NCBI GenBank assembly: GCA_002305685.1
Contig: DBQB01000045.1
Location: forward strand, 1-19,696
DNA length: 19,696 nt
Source of the DNA: Ruminococcaceae bacterium UBA1405
GTDB taxonomy: Bacteria; Bacillota; Clostridia; Oscillospirales; Ruminococcaceae
Direction of reading: 5' to 3'
Every line of letters begins with the position of its first letter. Positions within the stretch are counted from its first letter, which is position 1. The translations under genes and the position numbers were made by a program. A model generated the notes under the pieces. That model was not told where the DNA came from and searched no databases. It saw only the letters and a list, made by a program, of their open reading frames with translations. This document shows positions 1 to 7,363 of this stretch, piece after piece.

Positions 1-1212
1 AGCACCGCTTCTGTGGCGTTTGCTACCGATACTCCGGTTGACGCTCCTGTTTTGGGCGGATTCGACACCACCGATTCTAAAACCAATGTTGAGTATGGAG
101 AGGATTACAAAGCCATTATCGATGACCTGGCTGGTTTTTCCGCTGCTGAACTTGGTCAACTGGTAGACGACGGTGTTATTTCCGTTTCTGCTATTGTAAC
201 GGAGGGTTCTTCTAAACTGGCTTCTAGACCTTCCATTTCTGAGGTTAATATCTCTACTGCTGATGATGTTGTTGTAACCGGTTATGAGTGGGTAAATACC
301 AATACTGTTACCATTGGCGGAAAGGTTATTTGCCAAAATGGAGCTGCTGTTAATGGTATCCCTGTCGATGCCGACGGTAATGTTACCAGTAACGCAGCTA
401 ATATCGAAAAAATCCTTTATGAAGGTGATGCCGGTTATGATGATGCTCTTGATGATTGCATCACCAACGGTTATGTTCAGGAAGTAGAGCGCACTACTGA
501 CGCTGTTGCTTCTAAGGCTCTGCAGCTGAAGTTTAAGGTAGCTCATACCTATGGTACTGGATCCACCGAAGTTAAAATGAAGTTCCGCATCACCGTTCGC
601 AAGGATGATGTGGCTGCTGGTTTAGAGAAAGGCGATACCTACACCTCCGACGAGGTTACCTTCAAGGCGGAGTACCACGAGCTGGCCAGCTACTCTGAGG
701 ATATGGAACTGACCCTCACCGAGGTTGACGAAAACAACGTTAAGTTGAAAGCTGAAAATCTCTACTCTGAGATCGGCGCTGAGAACTTTGTGATCTACTT
801 TGATGACACTGCTGCTTTCTCCGCTAAGCTGTCCTCTGCTCAGAAGGACGTCAACCTGTACTACAGCGTTGACGAGATTGAGGCCGTTACCGATGCTTAT
901 CCCGATGTGGACTTCGAGTTCATCAGCTTCTACGGCGCTCCTTCCTTCCTGAACAGCGGTTCCATGACCTTCAACGCCATCGGTGCTAAGAACACTACCG
1001 TTTACACCTTCGACGGCGAGACCCTGACTCCTCTCGACACCACCTTTGATTCCACTTACGGCACCGTTACCGCTAAGGGTATCAAGAAGCTCACCACCTT
1101 CGTGGTTGCTGACCAGGTTCTCGAGGTAGAGGAAGAAGAGGAAGAGCCCGCTGAGGAAGTTACCGAGACTCCCGAAGTAGACGAGTCCAACCCCAACACC
1201 GGCGCTTGCTAA
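1..1212 (+). CDS. Secreted or surface protein ending in NPNTGAC, 5' end outside window
   Basis: The frame is open from base 1 to the TAA at 1210-1212, so the true start lies left of the window; the GTG at 13 is an internal codon. The first visible residues, STASVAFA followed by TDTPVD, look like the end of a signal peptide with an A-x-A cleavage site, so export is inferred. The roughly 395-residue mature part is acidic and probably beta-rich, with a run of glutamates near the C terminus and the final residues NPNTGAC. NPxTG resembles a sortase sorting motif, but no hydrophobic segment or positive tail follows. The C-terminal third (YYSVDEIEAV ... PSFLNSGSMTFNAIG) matches the next gene, so the two are paralogs. 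Codons are strongly biased to GCT, GTT, ACC, AAC and TAC, as in very highly expressed genes. I do not recognise a named family. Confidence 0.85.
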   Translation, partial: STASVAFATDTPVDAPVLGGFDTTDSKTNVEYGEDYKAIIDDLAGFSAAELGQLVDDGVISVSAIVTEGSSKLASRPSISEVNISTADDVVVTGYEWVNTNTVTIGGKVICQNGAAVNGIPVDADGNVTSNAANIEKILYEGDAGYDDALDDCITNGYVQEVERTTDAVASKALQLKFKVAHTYGTGSTEVKMKFRITVRKDDVAAGLEKGDTYTSDEVTFKAEYHELASYSEDMELTLTEVDENNVKLKAENLYSEIGAENFVIYFDDTAAFSAKLSSAQKDVNLYYSVDEIEAVTDAYPDVDFEFISFYGAPSFLNSGSMTFNAIGAKNTTVYTFDGETLTPLDTTFDSTYGTVTAKGIKKLTTFVVADQVLEVEEEEEEPAEEVTETPEVDESNPNTGAC

Positions 1213-1252
1213 TTCTTCTTACTGACACGAGCAATCGTTAAGTAACAACAAG

Positions 1253-1291
1253 TCCGTCCATCCTGGAAACAGGGTGGGCGGATTTTTTTTT
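1253..1291 (+). terminator. Rho-independent terminator
   Basis: A 13-pair stem (1253-1265 with 1270-1282, two G-U pairs) closes a GAAA tetraloop and is followed directly by nine T. It lies 40 bases after the stop of the first gene and should end that transcript. Confidence 0.93.
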
Positions 1292-1531
1292 GAACTGGCA
1301 ACCGGATTTTACCTATGGATGTATAGCGTTGTGGCTGCGGGAAAGGATAACCATAGGGGAAACTGTAGAGAATATTACAAACGGGAAACAAAAATGAATT
1401 TTTTTGGGCTTGAAGCCAAAAGTCTGTCTGAAACATAACAATTGTTCCATGAAAGCCAGACGATTTTGGAAAATGGTGGCGTGTGATTAAAAAAAATATT
1501 GAAATAATTACAAAATTGATACAAAATAGAG
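1292..1531. other. Intergenic stretch without a gene
   Basis: I see no supported gene or RNA here. Short open frames on the minus strand have no ribosome binding site and no recognisable product. A 7-base inverted repeat (CCTATGG at 1312, CCATAGG at 1351) is the only small structure noticed. The right part is AT-rich and leads into the promoter at 1532. Confidence 0.6.
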
Positions 1532-1560
1532 TTGCAAAAATGACGGAAGCTTTATATAAT
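1532..1560 (+). promoter_or_regulatory. Sigma-A type promoter for the second exported protein
   Basis: TTGCAA at 1532-1537 and a perfect TATAAT at 1555-1560 are separated by 17 bases. The expected transcript start, around 1567, leaves a leader of about 50 bases that ends in the ribosome binding site AAGGGAGGG (1600-1608). Confidence 0.85.
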
Positions 1561-1616
1561 AATAGTATGAGTTAATCTGGAACAACTGGTTCCAACAGAA
1601 AGGGAGGGATTGTAGA

Positions 1617-2717
1617 ATGAAACGTGTGATACCTATGCTGCTGATACTGTCTGTGGTTTTTCATTCTCTGATGGTGGTGTGGGCAGCAGATACAGCATTT
1701 CAGAGTGCGGAGATCACCATCGCTGAAACCGGCGCGGTGGAAGATCCGTCTCATCCCTTTCTCTTTGGACAGGACGGAAACTGGGAGGTTACCATCGATC
1801 GTTTCGTCTCGGTGTCCGGGGACGATATGCAGATGAACTCGGTACAGTTGGCCCGCCTGATATCGCTGGGAGCGATCCAGTGTACGGTGGATGTGCTGGA
1901 TGGTCAGCGGTGGCTGAACCGGACTCCTGCGGTCACGGCGATGAACAATGCGGCGGTACTTTGCGTCAACACCCAACATACCTATGATACGGGAGTGTTG
2001 GAACTCATCCTCCAGTTACGGTTTCGTGCGGTACGCAATATCTATTGGGATAAAGATGAATGGAACTATTCCTGCGCCCTTTATAACATCGAGGGAGAAA
2101 AAAACACACTGGTTCTGGAAAAAGGTGCGCTTTTGCAAAGTGAGCAGCAGCTGTTTACCTCCCACTATCTGAATCTTTCCCAGTATCAATCCACCATCAC
2201 AATTACCCAGGAAGATGTGGAAGCGGGAATGGTGCTGGCGGATGGCGAGGAAATGTATATGGCCACCGGAAGCGATAAGATGCTCTCCTTTGATTTTGGC
2301 GGATCGGTGTTTTATACCACCTGTATCTCTGCGGCGCAGAAACCGTTGAATCTGTATTATTCTTTTGATGAGATTCCGGAAGTAGCCCAGCTGTATCCCA
2401 CGATGGAATTGTTCTATGTAGATTTCCGGGGGAGTCCTTCCTTCATCAATTCGGGAGAGTTAACCTTTGACGCCATTGGCGGAGAGACAACCGTTGTCTA
2501 CAGTTTTCAGGACGAAGTACTTTCCCCGATGATCAGTGTCTATAACAAGGATAGCAATACGGTTACCGTGCGGGGTGTCAAGCGCTTGGATACCTATGTG
2601 GTGGCCGCCGAGAGTGTGGAAGGGCATGAAGCAGTCTATTCTTCCTCCAATGCGGTGCCGGTCAAGATTCCCAATGCGGTGCGGGTGGAAACCGAGAGCA
2701 ATCCCAGTACCGGTTAG
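1617..2717 (+). CDS. Exported paralog ending in NPSTG
   Basis: 366 residues. The ATG follows AAGGGAGGG with an 8-base gap, so the start is well supported. Residues 1 to about 22 form a signal peptide: KR, a hydrophobic stretch (MLLILSVVF), then VVWA before ADTAF. The mature protein aligns by eye with the preceding gene: LARLISLGAIQ with LGQLVDDGVIS, QHTYDTG with AHTYGTG, and YYSFDEIPEV ... SPSFINSGELTFDAIGG in the C-terminal third. It ends exactly at ESNPSTG and stop, again an NPxTG-like end without a membrane anchor. Codon use is ordinary, unlike the highly biased first gene, so it is probably expressed less. It has its own promoter. The function is unknown; a cell-envelope or extracellular role is inferred from the signal peptide only. 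Confidence 0.87.
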   Translation: MKRVIPMLLILSVVFHSLMVVWAADTAFQSAEITIAETGAVEDPSHPFLFGQDGNWEVTIDRFVSVSGDDMQMNSVQLARLISLGAIQCTVDVLDGQRWLNRTPAVTAMNNAAVLCVNTQHTYDTGVLELILQLRFRAVRNIYWDKDEWNYSCALYNIEGEKNTLVLEKGALLQSEQQLFTSHYLNLSQYQSTITITQEDVEAGMVLADGEEMYMATGSDKMLSFDFGGSVFYTTCISAAQKPLNLYYSFDEIPEVAQLYPTMELFYVDFRGSPSFINSGELTFDAIGGETTVVYSFQDEVLSPMISVYNKDSNTVTVRGVKRLDTYVVAAESVEGHEAVYSSSNAVPVKIPNAVRVETESNPSTG

Positions 2718-2771
2718 GATGATGATACAGAAGGATGCTCCAAAATATTTTTCCGGAAAAGGGAAAATTTC

Positions 2772-2800
2772 TTGCCAATAAGGCGGTTTTATATTATAAT
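2772..2800 (+). promoter_or_regulatory. Sigma-A promoter for SRP RNA and probably dnaX
   Basis: TTGCCA at 2772-2777 and a perfect TATAAT at 2795-2800 lie 17 bases apart. Transcription would start near 2807, ahead of the SRP RNA. No other convincing promoter is visible before dnaX, so readthrough into dnaX-ybaB-recR is likely. Confidence 0.85.
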
Positions 2801-2861
2801 ACTGAATGTTGGGAATATGGAGTGATTTCATATTCTCCGGCTCGATAGAGAACAGGAATAT

Positions 2862-3000
2862 CGGGTGCCGGACCATGCAGGCGGATGGGTCCTGTACGAC
2901 GAAGCGCCGCGAACCATGTCAGGCGGGGAACCGAGCAGCATTAAGCGGATGTCTTTGGGTGATATAGGTAGTCTGTCCGTCTGTATGGTCGGGTACCCGG
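2862..3000 (+). ncRNA. ffs: Signal recognition particle RNA (SRP RNA, 4.5S/scRNA)
   Basis: This is the RNA core of the signal recognition particle, which binds Ffh and targets nascent membrane and secreted proteins. The conserved helix 8 is plain: GTCAGG, then CGG-GGAA-CCG with the GGAA tetraloop, then GAGCAGCATTAAG (about 2918-2945). A long stem encloses it: 2871-2886 pairs with 2975-2990 (16 pairs counting G-U), extended by 2862-2869 with 2992-2999. Bases 2812-2837 form another small hairpin that may belong to the 5' part of the primary transcript, so the 5' end could lie nearer 2807. I do not see a full Bacillus-type Alu domain. Its place upstream of dnaX is typical of Firmicutes. Confidence 0.93.
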
Positions 3001-3003
3001 TTA

Positions 3004-3042
3004 CATTTCTTTGAATCAAAGGGATGTGCCTGTTCTTTTGTT
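3004..3042 (+). terminator. Weak hairpin between SRP RNA and dnaX
   Basis: CATTTCTTTG (3004-3013) pairs with CAAAGGGATG (3017-3026) around a 3-base loop, with two G-U pairs. A broken T-rich stretch follows (3030-3042) instead of a clean T run. This fits a leaky terminator or processing site that lets some transcripts continue into dnaX. Confidence 0.45.
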
Positions 3043-3088
3043 GTATCCATCTGTCTGTACTGTAGAGAGAGCGGTGAAGGGAGGCTGC

Positions 3089-4756
3089 ATGGTGGAATAT
3101 CAGGCATTATACCGAAAATGGCGGCCTCAAACGTTTGCCGATGTGGTGGGACAACAACACATTACCGAAACCTTGAAAAATCAGGTTGCCTGTGGCAAAA
3201 CAGCCCATGCCTATCTTTTTACCGGCTCCAGGGGAACTGGCAAAACTACCTGTTCCAAAATTTTGGCCAAGGCGGTAAACTGCCTTGCTCCGGTGGATGG
3301 AGATCCTTGCTGTGTCTGCCCCATCTGTAAAGGAATCGATGACGGCACGGTGATGGATGTGGTGGAGATCGATGCCGCCAGCAACAACGGTGTGGAAAAT
3401 ATCCGGGATCTGCGGGAGGAAGCCAACTTTACCCCCGCCAATGCTAAATTCCGGGTGTATATCATAGATGAGACCCATATGCTCAGCATAGGCGCATTCA
3501 ATGCTCTGCTGAAAATCATGGAGGAACCTCCATCTCATGTCATTTTTATCCTTGCCACCACAGAGGTGCACAAGGTTCCTGCCACCATCCTTTCCCGCTG
3601 CCAGCGCTTTGATTTCAAAAGAATACGTCCTCAAACCATTGCTCTTCGCCTACAGTATATTGCAAGGCAGGAGCAGGTACAGCTGGAGGAGGATGCTGCC
3701 GTACTGATCGGACAGCTCTCCGATGGGGGAATGCGGGATGCCCTTTCGCTGCTGGATGTCTGTATTGCCAGAGGGGAAGGGAAGGTAGATACCGCGGTGG
3801 TATCTCAGGCTGCGGGACTTACCGGAAGCCGTTATCTCTTTGATATTGCGACATCGGTGCTGTGCGGGGATGTCGGTGGGGCGCTGTCCCATCTGGAACA
3901 GCTCTCCCAGCGTTCGGTGGAGTTTGACCGGTTGGCACAACAGCTGATCAGTCATTACCGCAATCTGATGATTGCCCGCACGGTCCGTAAGCCGGAGGAG
4001 ATGATTGTTTGTCTGCCGGAAGAGCTGGAGCAGTTTACCCAGCAGGCGCAGAAATATCGGTTGTCCACCATCCTGTTTGCCATCGACACCCTTTCTCAGG
4101 CCCTGGGAAAGATGTCTCAAGGCTCCTCCAAAAGGACCGAGCTGGAAATGGCGCTGGTAAGACTGTGCAATCCCAGCTTGGACGGCAGTCAGGGCGCTAT
4201 CCTGAGCCGGTTGGAAGCGCTGGAAAATGCGGTGCGTTCGGGTATACAGCTTTCTGCGCCCTCTGGGCAGCCTGCCTCCACAGATTCTACACCACCCCAG
4301 TCCACCTCCAATGTTTCCCGGGATGCGGCTGCAATGGCGGAGGTTCAGCAGACAGCCAAGAAAGAGATAGAGCAACCGATCACAGAGGAAACCCTGGTTG
4401 AGCCCGCGATCAAAGAGCTGGAAAAGGTTTTGCTGCTGGAATGTTGGCCGGAGGTGTTGGAGCGGTTGTCCGCCATCAATCCGCCGCTTAAGGGGACACT
4501 GGAAGGTTCGTCGGCGTATGTAACAGGAGATCTGTGTTTGATCGACGCGCCCAACAAAATGTTTTTGGAACTGATTCGCCGAAACAGCTTTGCCAAGACT
4601 TCTATTCGGGAGGCGCTTCGGCTGCTGACAGGGCGAAAGTATCGTTTGGGTCCTTACCATCCTGAGAAGTATCAGATCGTGGAGAAGCTGGACCCGCTGG
4701 AAGAACTGTTGCAGGAGGCAGTTTCCCAGGGTATACCGCTGGAAGTCCAGCAGTGA
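3089..4756 (+). CDS. dnaX: DNA polymerase III subunit gamma/tau
   Basis: 555 residues. DnaX is the AAA+ ATPase of the clamp loader that places the beta clamp on DNA and, as tau, couples the polymerases at the fork. The start is the ATG at 3089 (GGGAGG at 3079-3084), beginning MVEYQALYRKWRP, the usual DnaX N terminus; the frame is open further upstream but that part overlaps the SRP RNA hairpin. Visible motifs: Walker A GSRGTGKT at residues 46-53, a zinc site of Cys65, Cys74, Cys77 and Cys80, Walker B IIDETH at 125-130, the SRC arginine-finger motif at 169-171, and GGMRDAL at 213-219. A low-complexity linker of about residues 390-450 (P, S, T, Q rich) leads to a C-terminal tau-like domain. It heads the dnaX-ybaB-recR block, 93 bases before ybaB. 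Confidence 0.97.
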   Translation: MVEYQALYRKWRPQTFADVVGQQHITETLKNQVACGKTAHAYLFTGSRGTGKTTCSKILAKAVNCLAPVDGDPCCVCPICKGIDDGTVMDVVEIDAASNNGVENIRDLREEANFTPANAKFRVYIIDETHMLSIGAFNALLKIMEEPPSHVIFILATTEVHKVPATILSRCQRFDFKRIRPQTIALRLQYIARQEQVQLEEDAAVLIGQLSDGGMRDALSLLDVCIARGEGKVDTAVVSQAAGLTGSRYLFDIATSVLCGDVGGALSHLEQLSQRSVEFDRLAQQLISHYRNLMIARTVRKPEEMIVCLPEELEQFTQQAQKYRLSTILFAIDTLSQALGKMSQGSSKRTELEMALVRLCNPSLDGSQGAILSRLEALENAVRSGIQLSAPSGQPASTDSTPPQSTSNVSRDAAAMAEVQQTAKKEIEQPITEETLVEPAIKELEKVLLLECWPEVLERLSAINPPLKGTLEGSSAYVTGDLCLIDAPNKMFLELIRRNSFAKTSIREALRLLTGRKYRLGPYHPEKYQIVEKLDPLEELLQEAVSQGIPLEVQQ

Positions 4757-4849
4757 TGCAAAAGCTTTTAGAAGCGAGACCGCAATCGCTGCTGTTTCCT
4801 TGTTTTTATAAAAAGAACAGTTGATACACCACAATTAGGAGGAAAAATC

Positions 4850-5197
4850 ATGAAAGCTAGATTACCACAAGGGTTTTCCACAAAAGGCAACGATATGAAT
4901 AGTATGATCCGCCGTGCGCAGAAGATGCAGGAGGATATGACCCGCGTCCAAGCAGAACTGGAGCAGAAGGAATATACCACTACCTCCGGCGGCGGCGCGG
5001 TTGAGGTGGTTATTACCGGCAAAAAGGAACTCAAGGCCATCAACATCAAAAAGGATGTTGTGGATCCTGAGGATGTGGAGATGCTGCAGGATCTGATTCT
5101 GGCTGCGGTCAACGAAGCCATCCGGACGGTGGAAGAGGTATCCGCTACCGAGCTGGAAAAGGTTACCGGTGGACTGAATATCCCGGGTCTGTTCTGA
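4850..5197 (+). CDS. ybaB: YbaB/EbfC family nucleoid-associated protein
   Basis: 115 residues, the normal size for this family of small DNA-binding dimers that coat the nucleoid and usually lie between dnaX and recR. The ATG at 4850 follows AGGAGG (4837-4842) by 7 bases, and the N terminus KARLPQGF is common in clostridial members, so I prefer it to the internal ATG at 4895. The N-terminal helix (MIRRAQKMQEDMTRVQAEL), the glycine-rich turn SGGGAVEV and the C-terminal helix region ending VTGGLNIPGLF are typical. The stop is one base before the recR start, so the two are probably translationally coupled. It has no enzymatic role, and its exact function in clostridia is not settled. Confidence 0.95.
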   Translation: MKARLPQGFSTKGNDMNSMIRRAQKMQEDMTRVQAELEQKEYTTTSGGGAVEVVITGKKELKAINIKKDVVDPEDVEMLQDLILAAVNEAIRTVEEVSATELEKVTGGLNIPGLF

Positions 5198-5198
5198 T

Positions 5199-5798
5199 AT
5201 GGGATACAGTGTTGCACCGTTGGCCCGGTTGGTAGAACAGTTTGAAAGTCTTCCCGGCATCGGTAAAAAGACCGCTCAGCGGTTGGCTTTCTATGTGCTC
5301 AACCTTCCGGATGACCGCGCACGCGCTTTTGCGCAGAGTATTTTGGAAGCCCATGAGAAGATTCATCCCTGTAAGATCTGTCAGAATCTGACTGATCAGG
5401 AGCTGTGTGGGGTGTGCAGCGATGCCAAGCGGGATCGCTCAACCATCTGCGTGGTAGAGTCTCCCAAGGATGTTCTGGCCTTTGAAAAGACCAAAGAGTA
5501 TAATGGACTGTATCATGTCCTTCACGGACTGCTCTCTCCCATGTCGGGAATCGGCCCGGATCAGATCCATATCAAAGAGCTTATGAGCCGGATGGGGGAT
5601 GGTACCGTTCAGGAAGTGATTATGGCTACCAACCCTACAGTGGAAGGGGAAGCTACCGCTATGTATATTGCGCGGCTGCTCAAGCCTATGGGGGTTAAGG
5701 TCACCCGTCTGGCCTACGGAATCCCAGTGGGAGGCAATTTGGAATTTGCCGATGAGGTAACCCTCTATCGCGCTCTGGAAGGCCGCAGTGAAATTTGA
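5199..5798 (+). CDS. recR: Recombination mediator protein RecR
   Basis: 199 residues, the usual full length. RecR works with RecF and RecO to load RecA on gapped DNA covered by single-strand binding protein. Domains in order: a helix-hairpin-helix segment (SLPGIGKKTAQRLA, residues 17-30), a C4 zinc finger (Cys58, Cys61, Cys70, Cys73), and a Toprim domain from about residue 81 (ICVVESPKDV with Glu87) to about 175. The segment GIPVGGNLEFADEVTL is the conserved C-terminal Walker B-like region. The gene starts one base after the ybaB stop with no strong Shine-Dalgarno sequence of its own, which fits coupling to ybaB. Confidence 0.97.
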   Translation: MGYSVAPLARLVEQFESLPGIGKKTAQRLAFYVLNLPDDRARAFAQSILEAHEKIHPCKICQNLTDQELCGVCSDAKRDRSTICVVESPKDVLAFEKTKEYNGLYHVLHGLLSPMSGIGPDQIHIKELMSRMGDGTVQEVIMATNPTVEGEATAMYIARLLKPMGVKVTRLAYGIPVGGNLEFADEVTLYRALEGRSEI

Positions 5799-5827
5799 CG
5801 GGTCCGGGAAGAAAGCAGAGTGAATCT

Positions 5828-6253
5828 ATGAATTTCAAACGATATCTGGAAGATCCCAGAATGCAGCAACTGTTGAAGCTGGTAAAGTTTGGAATCACTG
5901 GTATGCTGAACACCGTCATCGATTTTGCGGTTTATACGCTGTTGGTATCGGTTTTTTCGGCGGGACTTTATTTCTCTCAGGTGATTTCCTACTGTGCCGG
6001 TACCCTCAACAGCTATATCATCAATCGCAAATGGACCTTTTCCACCAAAAATGGTTTTTTCAGTGGGGAACTGGTTCGCTTTTTGCTGCTGAATATCTGT
6101 ATGATGTTTTTGGGAATGGCAATTATCTATCTTGGTACCCAAGTTCTTATGCTCCATGCGTTGGTGGCGAAGCTGCTTTCGGTGTGTATGGTGCTGATTG
6201 TCAACTTCCTCATCAGCAATTTTTGGGTGTTCCGGCCCAAAATCGGAAAGTGA
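5828..6253 (+). CDS. GtrA family membrane protein
   Basis: 141 residues from the ATG at 5828. GtrA-like proteins are small four-helix membrane proteins; the type member helps move undecaprenyl-phosphate-linked sugars across the membrane, and others are linked to cell-wall polysaccharide or teichoic acid glycosylation. Four hydrophobic segments are seen at about 18-40, 47-66, 85-104 and 112-134. The family signatures NSYIINRKWTF after the second helix and NFLISNFWVF at the end are present. A TTG at 5795 in the same frame overlaps the recR stop by 4 bases, but family members start near MNFKRYLEDP. The ribosome binding site before 5828 is weak. No glycosyltransferase gene is adjacent, so the substrate cannot be inferred. 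Confidence 0.88.
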   Translation: MNFKRYLEDPRMQQLLKLVKFGITGMLNTVIDFAVYTLLVSVFSAGLYFSQVISYCAGTLNSYIINRKWTFSTKNGFFSGELVRFLLLNICMMFLGMAIIYLGTQVLMLHALVAKLLSVCMVLIVNFLISNFWVFRPKIGK

Positions 6254-6275
6254 CAGGAAGGGGAGGTGTAAATCC

Positions 6276-6740
6276 ATGGCTGAAAAAAAGTCCCTCAAGA
6301 CCATCGCGGAAAACCGCCAGGTACGGCATTCCTATTTTGTGGAGGAATCCTATGAAGCGGGGATTGCCCTTACCGGTACAGAGGTGAAATCCATCCGCCA
6401 GCATGGGGCCAATCTGAAGGACGCCTGGTGTGACATCGAAAATGGGGAACTGCTGGTCAAACAGATGCATATCAGTCCTTATGAAAAGGGGAATATCTTC
6501 AATAAGGATCCGATGCGGGTTCGCCGTCTGCTGATGCATAAGGGGGAGATCCTTCGGCTCTTTGGACTGATGAAACAGCAGGGATATACCTTGATCCCCC
6601 TGTCCCTGTATTTCAAAGGTTCCAACGTCAAGGTTCAGGTGGGCCTATGCAAAGGCAAAAAACTCCACGATAAGCGGGAAGATATGGCGAAACGGGACGC
6701 CCAGCGGGATATCGACCGGGCGCTGAAAGCCAAACGTTAA
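6276..6740 (+). CDS. smpB: SsrA-binding protein SmpB
   Basis: 154 residues, normal for the family. SmpB binds tmRNA and mimics the anticodon arm so that tmRNA-Ala can enter stalled ribosomes in trans-translation. The ATG at 6276 follows GGGGAGGTG (6260-6267) by 8 bases; upstream codons in this frame overlap gtrA and are not used. Motifs: ENRQVRHSYFVEE (residues 12-24), ALTGTEVKSIRQHGANLKDA (31-50), and the C-terminal tail GKKLHDKREDMAKRDAQRDI (127-146), which lies in the ribosomal mRNA channel. Its partner RNA, ssrA, begins 97 bases downstream on the same strand, the common arrangement in Firmicutes. Confidence 0.97.
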   Translation: MAEKKSLKTIAENRQVRHSYFVEESYEAGIALTGTEVKSIRQHGANLKDAWCDIENGELLVKQMHISPYEKGNIFNKDPMRVRRLLMHKGEILRLFGLMKQQGYTLIPLSLYFKGSNVKVQVGLCKGKKLHDKREDMAKRDAQRDIDRALKAKR

Positions 6741-6757
6741 TTTTCTCTGAACAACCG

Positions 6758-6792
6758 TAACACAGGCTGTACTTTTTGTTCGGCCTGTGTTA
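6758..6792. repeat. 10-base perfect inverted repeat between smpB and ssrA
   Basis: TAACACAGGC (6758-6767) and GCCTGTGTTA (6783-6792) are exact reverse complements around a 15-base loop. No T run follows, so it is not a normal terminator. Its right arm runs into TATACT (6791-6796), a candidate -10 box for ssrA. It could weaken readthrough from smpB or be an operator-like site. Confidence 0.7.
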
Positions 6793-6806
6793 TACTATTA
6801 TATGCT
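6774..6806 (+). promoter_or_regulatory. Probable ssrA promoter
   Basis: Candidate -10 boxes TATACT (6791-6796) and TATATG (about 6800-6805) lie upstream of the tmRNA 5' end at 6838. A poor -35 (TTGTTC near 6777) fits the second box with 17 bases. The distance to the mature 5' end leaves a precursor leader to be trimmed. The exact boxes are uncertain. Confidence 0.4.
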
Positions 6807-6837
6807 GGATTTTCTGTAGAACCTTTTCTTCTCATAT

Positions 6838-7182
6838 GGGGGCGTAATGGTTTCGACGGGGATTTCAAAGCATGGGAAGCGAGCAGAGGGCGGGACCTCT
6901 ATAATACCCGAAACTTAAAAACAAACGCTAACGATAATCAGTTAGTTGCTGCTTAATTAAGCAGCCGTCTGACCGGGCAGTACCACGGGCCTGGATCAGG
7001 CGTCGATGAGTGGTGAACGTCAGGCAATGATTACCCCGGCCTGCCTGTCGGATAGGGGTTACTAAGGTGCGGAGCCTGTCTACCGGCGCTGTGCTGAGGG
7101 AATGTGAAAAGATAGACTGCGCTCGGAGATGCCTGTGTGGAGAGGTTTTCGGACGCGGGTTCGACTCCCGCCGCCTTCACCA
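6838..7182 (+). ncRNA. ssrA: Transfer-messenger RNA (tmRNA)
   Basis: 345 bases. tmRNA rescues stalled ribosomes by acting as an alanine tRNA and then as a short mRNA encoding a degradation tag. The 5' end GGGGGCGTAATGGTTTCGAC and the 3' T-arm GGTTCGACTCCC followed by CGCCTTC-A-CCA are diagnostic; 5' GGGGGCG pairs with CGCCTTC as the acceptor stem, and the CCA is encoded. The tag frame starts at the resume codon GCT (6927) and reads ANDNQLVAA before TAA (6954-6956); a following TTAATTAAGCAGC closes helix 5. Pseudoknot regions fill 6970-7110. smpB lies directly upstream and a strong terminator directly downstream. Confidence 0.97.
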
Positions 7183-7187
7183 AAGTG

Positions 7188-7241
7188 AAAACACCATTGA
7201 CATCTGAACCCCCCTAAGGTTCGGACATCAATGGTGTTTTT
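7188..7241 (+). terminator. Rho-independent terminator of ssrA
   Basis: A long hairpin: AAAACACCATTGA (7188-7200) pairs with TCAATGGTGTTTT (7228-7240), with an inner stem CTGAACC/GGTTCGG around CCCCTAA. The stem ends in a T run. It closes the housekeeping block; the accessory island follows. Confidence 0.93.
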
Positions 7242-7304
7242 CTTGTTTCCCCTGATTTACAAGGGATTTAGGACTCCAAGGGACATTATTCTTTTCGGAC
7301 ATTT

Positions 7305-7334
7305 TTGAAAAAACATCGAATTTTAAGATGTAAA
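7305..7334 (+). promoter_or_regulatory. Possible weak promoter at the left edge of the island
   Basis: TTGAAA (7305-7310) and TGTAAA (7329-7334) lie 18 bases apart in an AT-rich stretch. The -10 match is poor. It is the only candidate I see between the ssrA terminator and the first island gene; otherwise 7242-7363 holds no recognisable feature. Confidence 0.25.
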
Positions 7335-7363
7335 ACAACGAAAACAATCAATCTGAACCGATA

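Noticed and set aside
1209..1436. Minus-strand open frame downstream of the first gene
   Set aside because: It runs through the terminator hairpin, has no ribosome binding site and low-quality sequence.
3011..3088. Longer dnaX start at TTG 3011
   Set aside because: It lies in the hairpin after the SRP RNA, has no ribosome binding site, and DnaX proteins start at MVEYQALYRKWRP.
5795..5827. TTG start of the GtrA gene overlapping the recR stop
   Set aside because: The extra residues MTGPGRKQSES are not typical of the family; ATG 5828 fits better, though coupling from TTG cannot be excluded.
7242..7363. Integrase remnant or attachment-site copy after ssrA
   Set aside because: No second copy of the tmRNA 3' end and no integrase-like coding sequence was found in the window.
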